NCBI GenBank assembly: GCA_016872875.1
Contig: VGYW01000206.1
Location: forward strand, 1 to 14,529
Length of the DNA stretch: 14,529 bases
DNA from: Planctomycetota bacterium
Lineage (GTDB): Bacteria; Planctomycetota; PUPC01; DSUN01
Reading direction: 5' to 3'
The notes below the pieces were generated by a model. That model was not told where the DNA came from and searched no databases. It worked only from the letters and a program-made list of their open reading frames with translations. The translations under genes and the position numbers were made by a program. Below are positions 7,456-12,638 of the stretch, in pieces. How positions within the stretch are numbered: the stretch's first letter is position 1; each line of letters starts with the position of its first letter.

Positions 7456-8312
7456 GATCGCCCTCCCAGGTGGCGGGCGAGGAACCCGGTCAGGGCGCGG
7501 AGCTCCAGCACGTCCACCACTGGCGTGACCACACTGGGATCGTCGTGTTCCACGCACAGAACGGTCGCCCGTTCCGGCTGGGTTCGCTTGAGGAGCTGGT
7601 AGTCGAAACCACTGGACCTCTTCTTGATCTCCACCGCACATCCGTACTGCGGGAAGCGACCGAACTGGAAGGAGCTACCGAAGCAGTCGTATCCCTTTCC
7701 CTGGTAGCAGCCGAGATGAATCCCCAGGCGGGCGAGCGCCCCGCTCGTCCGCAGAAGGTCGCTCTCCAGGACATGTGGCTTCCCATCCAGGTGGTCCCGC
7801 ACAACGCCGTCGAGTTGGGCATGCACCCACGCTGCCTCCCGGCAGCCGCAGACCTGGTCCACCAAGAGTTGGGATTGCACGTTCTCGGTGAACGTAAGGG
7901 GATGCAGGTTGAAGCACAGCGACTTGGTTCGTCCACTCGAGAAGCGAACCTTGGTGGGCAGCAGCAGCAATGCGTGCTTGTGCAGGACTTCCGCGAACTC
8001 CACCCTCACGATCTCGCCTTCGGGGAGGGAGTACCAGTGCCGTATCTGACCCTCGATTGATGCCCCGGCCCGCTGCCTTTGTATCCGGTCGTGCCCCACC
8101 TTCCCGGGACGGAGCCCGTCGCCATCGAGCACACGGTCCTTCGCAACGGCCACCAGCCCGCTCTCGACGACCCCGTAGGGCGTTCCTAGCCAGACCTCAC
8201 ATGAGCCTCGGGCTTGGAGGACCGTGCGTGTGGATTCCTGGATGCCCTGAAGGTAGTATTGGGGGCCGCCCGATTTCCGCGACTGCTGCTTGGTCTGCTG
8301 AACCCATCCCAT
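7452..8312 (-). CDS. Putative PD-(D/E)XK restriction endonuclease partner of the methyltransferase
   Basis: I do not recognise this 286-residue protein by family. Its C-terminal half has a pattern consistent with a PD-(D/E)XK nuclease: GYDCFGSSF with D209, an 18-residue interval, then a hydrophobic strand ending AVEIKKR with E228 and K230, and a following strand TVLCVEHDD (250-258). The N-terminal half (about 30-150) has mixed alpha/beta character and could bind DNA. The gene is first in a two-gene minus-strand operon, overlapping the methyltransferase start by four bases. That placement, more than homology, suggests a Type II-like endonuclease. ATG 8312 follows a TATAAT promoter but lacks a good Shine-Dalgarno, so the start is uncertain. 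Longer versions to 8459 would read into element B and are rejected. It could instead be a specificity or accessory subunit. Confidence 0.65.
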   Translation of the reverse strand: MGWVQQTKQQSRKSGGPQYYLQGIQESTRTVLQARGSCEVWLGTPYGVVESGLVAVAKDRVLDGDGLRPGKVGHDRIQRQRAGASIEGQIRHWYSLPEGEIVRVEFAEVLHKHALLLLPTKVRFSSGRTKSLCFNLHPLTFTENVQSQLLVDQVCGCREAAWVHAQLDGVVRDHLDGKPHVLESDLLRTSGALARLGIHLGCYQGKGYDCFGSSFQFGRFPQYGCAVEIKKRSSGFDYQLLKRTQPERATVLCVEHDDPSVVTPVVDVLELRALTGFLARHLGGRS

Positions 8313-8369
8313 AGGGTGTGGCCATCCTGGGCTTGCTGCTATCGGTACGAGCTTCCTTCTACCGCCCCG

Positions 8370-8398
8370 ATTATACGGCGCTCGCAAGGCTGGCGCAA
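8370..8398 (-). promoter_or_regulatory. Minus-strand promoter of the nuclease-methyltransferase operon
   Basis: On the minus strand TTGCGC (complement of 8393-8398) and a perfect TATAAT (complement of 8370-8375) are spaced by 17 bp. The predicted start near 8363 leaves a leader of about 50 bases before ATG 8312. The -35 box begins only 11 bases from the edge of element B. Confidence 0.6.
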
Positions 8399-8409
8399 GG
8401 AAAATCACC

Positions 8410-8640
8410 AATTCAGACGTAAGGAGCCCGTCGCAGTGCGGCGCATTCCGCGCCCCCACCGACCTTACGTCGGTGGGGTAAGGGATTGGGAACTACCCGC
8501 GGCGCCCCTCACCCCCCTTCCCCCCTCTCCCGCCGCCCGCCTGTGGCGGGCGGCGGCCTTGTTAGTTGCCAATCCTGCGCCCCACCGACGCAAGGTCGGT
8601 GGGGGCGGGAACCCCGGGCAGGGTGGCTTACGTCTGAATT
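8410..8640. repeat. MITE-like nested palindromic element, copy B
   Basis: A perfect 14-bp terminal inverted repeat (AATTCAGACGTAAG at 8410-8423; its complement at 8627-8640) bounds 231 bp that fill most of the 428-base divergent gap. Inside are long inverted arms (8453-8495 and 8563-8605) and a central perfect 11-bp stem with a TGT loop (8531-8541 and 8545-8555). Each arm carries its own hairpin, CCCACCGAC/GTCGGTGGG. Arm sequence, central CCTCACCC...CCCTCTCCC motif and orientation match copy A at 4265-4505. No coding capacity and no obvious target-site duplication were found. The element lies between two divergent promoters without disturbing either. Confidence 0.85.
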
Positions 8641-8662
8641 CCCACAAGGAGAATCCGTCGCC

Positions 8663-8691
8663 TTGTAGCCAACATCAGCCCATGCTACAAT
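8663..8691 (+). promoter_or_regulatory. Promoter of the LamG-protein gene
   Basis: TTGTAG (8663-8668) and TACAAT (8686-8691) are separated by 17 bp, giving a start near 8698 and a leader of about 40 bases to ATG 8741. Confidence 0.5.
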
Positions 8692-8740
8692 CCTACCGCC
8701 AGGGGGCAAGTGCGATGCCAGTGATAGCCTGGGGCAGAAA

Positions 8741-9769
8741 ATGAGAAAGGCTGCGGCGGTTGCGGCGGGCGTGATGGGAGTGGCCATCGCGGCGGCGATG
8801 GCCGCGTGGGCATTGATGCGCCCGCGCCCGCCAATGGAAGCAGAGACGCCTGGGGAGTGGGCCGGGCCGCCGGCACGCTCGGCCCGCAACGGCGCTTCTC
8901 GCGAGGGGGAGGCGGCCGGGGAGTTCTTCCGCGCCCGGCTGGCAGTGGGCGGAAAGAAGTGGGCGGAGGCGCGAGCGCGGCTCGAATGCCTCGCGGCCAG
9001 GTACGCAAACACCATGTTCTTTGTTGAGAACCGGTCGGAGATAGCCCGGCTCCTGGGCGAGGCGGAGGCGGCCCAGACGCCGGCCCCCAGCGTGCCGACG
9101 CCACCTCCGAGATCGAGAGGGGACTTCGCGCTCGAACTGAACGGCCAGACGGACTACCTGGAGATACCCGACGACCCGGCGTTCCACCTCGAGACGTTCA
9201 CCCTCGAGGCCTGGGTGTGGCGGCGGCCGGGCGGGGGCGACCTCCAACACGTCTTCGCCAAGGACTTCGGCGGCAGCTACGTCGAGTCGTTCGGCGTCTT
9301 CATTCGGAACAAGGGGCTGTGGAACTACACGGTCGGCTATGGGCCGCGCGCGGAGATTCGCAGCACTGCGGTGGAGTGCGCCCCCCGCACGTGGACCCAT
9401 TGCGCGCTGGTCTTCGACCGGGGCGACTGCGCGCTCTACCTCAACGGCAAGCAGGCGTCCCGCGCGCAGTTCGCCCCCGCGCCCCTCTACGACGAGCAGC
9501 CGTTCCACATCGGCGCCGACCTCGACCACGGGCGCGTGGGCTACTTCTGGAACGGCGCGATTGACGAGGTGCGCCTCTCCTCCGTCGCACGCTACAACGC
9601 GGAGTTCACGCCCGCCCGCCGGTTCACGCCCGACGCCCAGACGGTGCTCCTCCTGCACCTCGACGACGGCGAGGGCGGCACGGCCCACGACTCCGGCCTC
9701 GGCGCGCACCACGCCACCATCCACGGCGCCCGCTTCATCCGTCCCGACGCGCTCGATGCCTCGCCCTGA
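8741..9769 (+). CDS. Membrane-anchored LamG/concanavalin A-like domain protein
   Basis: The 342-residue product begins with a basic start and a hydrophobic Ala-rich segment (about residues 4-26), which is either a membrane anchor or an uncleaved signal. Residues 57-112 are charged and helical (FFRARLAVGGKKWAEARARLECLAARY), reminiscent of a single TPR-like hairpin pair. A Pro-rich linker (114-124) leads to a LamG-type jellyroll from about 127 to 310. Its hallmarks are FALELNGQTDYLEIPD, FTLEAWVWRR, WTHCALVFDRG, ALYLNGKQ and GAIDEVRLSS. Such domains bind glycans or pack against enzymes in extracellular proteins; no catalytic module accompanies it. The Shine-Dalgarno is weak (GGGGCAG just before the ATG). 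It is transcribed divergently from the nuclease operon, with element B between them, and lies upstream of the second oxidoreductase, which has its own promoter. Confidence 0.85.
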   Translation: MRKAAAVAAGVMGVAIAAAMAAWALMRPRPPMEAETPGEWAGPPARSARNGASREGEAAGEFFRARLAVGGKKWAEARARLECLAARYANTMFFVENRSEIARLLGEAEAAQTPAPSVPTPPPRSRGDFALELNGQTDYLEIPDDPAFHLETFTLEAWVWRRPGGGDLQHVFAKDFGGSYVESFGVFIRNKGLWNYTVGYGPRAEIRSTAVECAPRTWTHCALVFDRGDCALYLNGKQASRAQFAPAPLYDEQPFHIGADLDHGRVGYFWNGAIDEVRLSSVARYNAEFTPARRFTPDAQTVLLLHLDDGEGGTAHDSGLGAHHATIHGARFIRPDALDASP

Positions 9770-9782
9770 GCGCGTTTCTTCC

Positions 9783-9811
9783 TTGACAGCCGCCGACGGC
9801 GGGGGTAAGGT
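9783..9811 (+). promoter_or_regulatory. Promoter of the second Gfo/Idh/MocA gene, twin of that at 4530
   Basis: A perfect TTGACA (9783-9788), a 17-bp spacer and TAAGGT (9806-9811). The surrounding 34 bases match the mntA promoter block at 31 positions, including GCCGCCG and GGGGG in the spacer and TAGAG after the -10 box. Confidence 0.65.
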
Positions 9812-9853
9812 AGAGGCGGATGTCTGCCCCCAAGAGACAACAGGAGTGAACAC

Positions 9854-11242
9854 ATGAGCGAGACTGGCTTGGAAAGGCGAACATCGCGTCGGGAGTTCCT
9901 CGGCGGGGCGGCGATTGCGGCCGCGGGGCTGCTCGTCGCGCCCCGCCGCGTGCTGGGCGGGGAGGGGCAGGCGGCGCCCAGCAACACGCTGAACGTGGCG
10001 AAGATCGGCTGCGGCGGAATGGGCGGCGGCGACCTCAACGCGGTCGTGGACTGCGGAGCGAGCATCGTGGCCCTATGCGATGTGGATGAGAACACGTTGG
10101 GCGGCGCGGCCAGGCGCTTCCCGAAGGCCAAGAGCTACTTCGACTTCCGCAAGATGTTCGACGAGATGGAGAAGGAGATTGACGCGGCGGTGGTCTCGAC
10201 CGCCGACGTCACCCACGCCATCGCCTCGATGTGGGCCATCAAGCGCCGCAAAGCGGTCTACACCCAGAAGCCCCTCACCCGCACGGTGAAGGAGGCCCGC
10301 CTCCTCACCGAGGCCGCCCGCGAATACAAGGTCGCCACCCAGATGGGCAACCAGGGCCACAGCGGAGGCGGACTCCAGGCCACCGCCGAATACCTGCGGG
10401 CCGGCGCCATCGGCACGGTCCGCGAAGCCCACACCTGGAGCGACCGCCCGAAGGGCTGGTGGCCCCAGGGCGTCAATCCGCCGGCTTATTCCGACCCGGT
10501 GCCGAAGCACCTGCACTGGGACCTCTGGCTCGGGCCGATGCCCGAGCGCCCCTTCGTCGCCTCCTGGCGCGACGGCCAGTTCAAGGGCAAACACGTCTTC
10601 CACCCCCACAACTGGCGCGGCTGGTGGGACTTCGGGGCGGGCGCGATGGGCGATATGGCCTGCCACAACATGGACCCCGCCTTCTGGTGCCTCGGCCTCG
10701 GGGCGCCCACCTCGGTCAAGGCCGAATGCTCCGAGTTCAACCACGTCATCTTCCCCGCCTGGTCGGTCATCGAGTGGGAGTTCCCCGCCAAGGGCGACCG
10801 CCCGGCCGTCAAGCTCTTCTGGCACGACGGCGGCAAGCAGCCGCCCCGCCCCGAGGAGCTCGAGAAGGACCGCCGCATGGACAGCAACGGCTGCATGTTC
10901 ATCGGCGACAAGGGCGTGATGATGGGCGGCGGCTGGGCCGGCTTCTGCCAGCTCATCCCAGAGGCCAAGATGAAGGAGTTCCCCAAGCCGCGTCGGACCC
11001 TCCCGCGCTCGCCCCACGGCCACTACAAGGACTGGGTGGAGGCGGCGAAGGGGGCGAAGGTCGTGCCCGGCTCCAACTTCGAGTACTCCGGCCCGCTCAC
11101 CGAGGCGATGCTTCTCGGCAACATCGCCCTCTGGTATCCTGGCGAGAAGCTCCTCTGGGACGCTGAGAAGTTCTCCTTCACCAACAAGCCCGAGGCCAAC
11201 AAGCTCCTCCACTACGAGGCGAGGAAGGGGTGGGAGATGTAG
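9854..11242 (+). CDS. Tat-exported Gfo/Idh/MocA-family oxidoreductase (paralogue 2)
   Basis: This 462-residue protein carries a twin-arginine signal with TSRREFLGGAAIAAAG (10-25), so the folded enzyme is probably exported with its cofactor. The Rossmann loop IGCGGMGG (51-58) is canonical, followed by ALCDVDE (73-79), where the acidic residues suggest NAD(H) preference. The catalytic tripeptide is QKP (138-140) rather than EKP, as in paralogue 1. The C-terminal domain shares MGNQGH and FGAGAMGDMACHNMD with that paralogue. AGGAG (9842-9846) lies seven bases before ATG 9854. The two share domain order, the altered EKP motif and length but not close sequence, consistent with lineage expansion of the family. 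It probably oxidises a sugar or glycoside; the substrate is unknown. Confidence 0.93.
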   Translation: MSETGLERRTSRREFLGGAAIAAAGLLVAPRRVLGGEGQAAPSNTLNVAKIGCGGMGGGDLNAVVDCGASIVALCDVDENTLGGAARRFPKAKSYFDFRKMFDEMEKEIDAAVVSTADVTHAIASMWAIKRRKAVYTQKPLTRTVKEARLLTEAAREYKVATQMGNQGHSGGGLQATAEYLRAGAIGTVREAHTWSDRPKGWWPQGVNPPAYSDPVPKHLHWDLWLGPMPERPFVASWRDGQFKGKHVFHPHNWRGWWDFGAGAMGDMACHNMDPAFWCLGLGAPTSVKAECSEFNHVIFPAWSVIEWEFPAKGDRPAVKLFWHDGGKQPPRPEELEKDRRMDSNGCMFIGDKGVMMGGGWAGFCQLIPEAKMKEFPKPRRTLPRSPHGHYKDWVEAAKGAKVVPGSNFEYSGPLTEAMLLGNIALWYPGEKLLWDAEKFSFTNKPEANKLLHYEARKGWEM

Positions 11243-11268
11243 ACCCCCGTGGCTCGCCCGGCTGGCGC

Positions 11269-11307
11269 GTCAAGAAACTTGACTTTCACGTCAAGGAAGG
11301 CTAGAAT
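11269..11307 (+). promoter_or_regulatory. GTCAAG/CTTGAC operator-like array with overlapping promoter
   Basis: Three copies of one hexamer occur in alternating orientation: GTCAAG (11269-11274), CTTGAC (11278-11283) and GTCAAG (11290-11295). The first two form a 15-bp perfect palindrome centred on AAA. The array overlaps a candidate promoter, TTGACT (11279-11284), 17 bp, TAGAAT (11302-11307). This is the layout expected for an XRE-type antitoxin repressing its own operon. Confidence 0.6.
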
Positions 11308-11569
11308 GGTTCTTGGTATGGACCTCAAGGTCTCTCCGGAAGCGATGGAAGACATCGAGCGTCTCACGCCGGTGATCCACACGCGGGTCACGTGGATTCT
11401 GGAGAGACTGCGGGACTGGCCCAGAGTGAGCGGTGCGAAGCCACTGCGAGGCCAGCTCGCAGGCCACTATCGCATCCGCACAGGGGATTACCGGATGCAG
11501 TTTCGAATTGAGCGAGGAACCGTGATTGTCGAGAGGATTGGCCATCGATCCCGCTTCTATGAGGAGTAG
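11306..11569 (+). CDS. RelE/ParE-superfamily toxin
   Basis: The 87-residue product belongs to the RelE/ParE toxin fold. The conserved core is KPLRGQLAGHYRIRTGDYRMQFRIE followed by VIVERIGHRSRFYEE at the C-terminus, where basic and aromatic residues line the mRNA-cleavage site in RelE-type members. Activity (ribosome-dependent ribonuclease or gyrase poison) cannot be assigned. Two starts compete. ATG 11306 has AAGGAAGG (11293-11300) five bases upstream. ATG 11318 (83 residues, MDLKVSPEA) better matches the family N-terminus and would give a nearly leaderless transcript if the TAGAAT box at 11302 is real. The ribosome-binding site and -10 box cannot both be used. It is toxin-first, three bases before an XRE gene, as in HigBA-like pairs. 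Confidence 0.85.
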   Translation: MVLGMDLKVSPEAMEDIERLTPVIHTRVTWILERLRDWPRVSGAKPLRGQLAGHYRIRTGDYRMQFRIERGTVIVERIGHRSRFYEE

Positions 11570-11572
11570 CCC

Positions 11573-11932
11573 ATGAGCGTCCCGACACTTACCCTCAACG
11601 GCAAGCGATATGCGGTTCTGGAGGCGACCGAGTACAGTCGCCTGCGAGCTCTGGCCAACGCCGCGGAGGATGAGTTCCCTCCCCTGCCGAAGCCCGACGA
11701 ATGGGGGAACTACCCCGCCATCGAGTACGCTAGGGCCAGCCTGGCCCGGAAGCTCATCCGCCAACGGCGTGCCGCGGGACTGACCCAGGCTGACCTGGCT
11801 AGACGCGCCGGCATCCGGCCCGAGACGCTGAACCGTATCGAGCGCGGCAAGGTCACGCCCGACATCGCAACTGTCGAGAAGATCGTCCTGGCCATCGAGC
11901 AAGCCCAGGCTGAGGCCGATAGCGGTGCATGA
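11573..11932 (+). CDS. XRE-family helix-turn-helix antitoxin (HigA-like)
   Basis: This 119-residue protein ends in a Cro/C1-type helix-turn-helix (about 57-110) with the diagnostic run TQADLARRAGIRPETLNRIE (71-90). Its N-terminal 50 residues (LTLNGKRYAVLEATEYSRLRALA) look like a beta-strand and helix extension that could wrap the toxin. It starts three bases after the toxin stop, using GAGGAG at the toxin's 3' end as ribosome-binding site. Expected role: neutralise the preceding RelE/ParE toxin and repress the shared promoter through the GTCAAG array. Its stop overlaps an ATG at 11929, but the next gene probably starts later. Confidence 0.9.
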   Translation: MSVPTLTLNGKRYAVLEATEYSRLRALANAAEDEFPPLPKPDEWGNYPAIEYARASLARKLIRQRRAAGLTQADLARRAGIRPETLNRIERGKVTPDIATVEKIVLAIEQAQAEADSGA

Positions 11933-11961
11933 GGCGAGCACGGCTTGAAAGGAGGACGCCG

Positions 11962-12201
11962 ATGTCCGCAGTGACCGCAAGCGAGATCGAGCTTGCGGAG
12001 CAAGGGGAGGATTACTACAGGCGCGTGCTGCGCGCCAAGCTCGAGCCAGAGCACAAGGGCGAGTACCTGGTGCTCGACGTGGCGACCGGAGAGTACGAGC
12101 TCGATGAAGACGAGTGCGCCGCCATCCGTCGCGCAAGGGCCAAGAAACCGCACACGGTGTTCTACATTCTGCGGGTGGGTTTCCCCCCTGAACGCATCTG
12201 A
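11962..12201 (+). CDS. Small acidic conserved protein, partner of the retropepsin-like protease
   Basis: The 79-residue product has no known domain I can name. Its pattern (EIELAEQGEDYYRRVLRAKLE, then GEYLVLDVATGEYELDEDE, then a basic helix and FYILRVGF) is one I recall as frequently encoded immediately before retropepsin-like clan AA aspartic proteases in cyanobacteria and other bacteria. The function of that pair is unclear to me. ATG 11962 was chosen over ATG 11929 because a strong AAAGGAGG (11948-11955) lies six bases upstream. It sits 29 bases after the XRE antitoxin and 20 before the protease. It may be a substrate, inhibitor or antitoxin-like partner of the protease; this is inference from pairing alone. 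Confidence 0.75.
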   Translation: MSAVTASEIELAEQGEDYYRRVLRAKLEPEHKGEYLVLDVATGEYELDEDECAAIRRARAKKPHTVFYILRVGFPPERI

Positions 12202-12221
12202 TCGCGCCTCCGAGGACGGCC

Positions 12222-12599
12222 ATGCTAACTGGCAAGGTAACATTGCGGTGGTATCCCGTTGTGGAAGTGAGGGTGGGGTCAGAAGACGGACGCGTGCGGG
12301 CAGTGCAGGCCGTGGTTGACACTGGTTTCACTGGGTTCCTCACCCTTCCGCCTGACTTGATCGCGGACCTTGCCCTGCCCTTGGTTGGCCTCAAGACGGT
12401 TGAGCTCGCTGATGGCAGCCAGACCACCCTCTTCGTCTTCGATGCCCTGATTGAGTGGGAAGGGCAGCAAATCGTAGTGCCGGCTTACGAGGCTAGGGGT
12501 ACGCCCCTGATCGGGATGAGACTCCTCAGAGGCAGCCGGGTTACGGTGAACGTGCTCGAGGGCGGTTCGGTGGAGACTGGCCCAGTACAGGATGCCTGA
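12222..12599 (+). CDS. Retropepsin-like clan AA aspartic protease
   Basis: The 125-residue protein is a single-lobe aspartic protease of the retropepsin type, expected to act as a homodimer. The catalytic D33-T-G35 lies in VVDTGFTGFLTLP (31-43), and the second signature, two hydrophobic residues then Gly, is LIGMRLL (96-102). An N-terminal beta-strand (WYPVVEVRVGS) and the flap-region strands are also evident. No signal or membrane segment is present, so it is cytosolic. GAGGA (12212-12216) is five bases before ATG 12222. The stop codon lies inside the loop of the terminator at 12590. Bacterial members often occur beside a small protein like the preceding gene. Its targets are unknown; location right after a toxin-antitoxin pair suggests a linked regulatory role, unproven. 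Confidence 0.85.
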   Translation: MLTGKVTLRWYPVVEVRVGSEDGRVRAVQAVVDTGFTGFLTLPPDLIADLALPLVGLKTVELADGSQTTLFVFDALIEWEGQQIVVPAYEARGTPLIGMRLLRGSRVTVNVLEGGSVETGPVQDA

Positions 12600-12617
12600 G
12601 GCCGTGGGCATCCTTTT
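12590..12617 (+). terminator. Intrinsic terminator of the toxin-antitoxin-protease operon
   Basis: A perfect 7-bp stem GGATGCC/GGCATCC (12590-12596 and 12607-12613) with a 10-base loop is followed by TTTT (12614-12617). The protease stop codon TGA (12597-12599) is in the loop. It is short on T residues but the best terminator in the window. Confidence 0.65.
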
Positions 12618-12638
12618 GGAGCAACGAAAGGAACTGGC

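Noticed and set aside
7456..7641. N-terminal extension of the methyltransferase
   Set aside because: It overlaps the nuclease-like gene in another frame, is Arg/Gly/Pro-rich, and the GTG at 7455 has a good Shine-Dalgarno.
8313..8459. N-terminal extension of the nuclease-like protein
   Set aside because: It would start inside element B and upstream of the TATAAT promoter of the same operon.
8214..8744. 176-residue plus-strand frame through element B
   Set aside because: It reads through both arms of the palindrome and antisense to the nuclease gene; no family resemblance.
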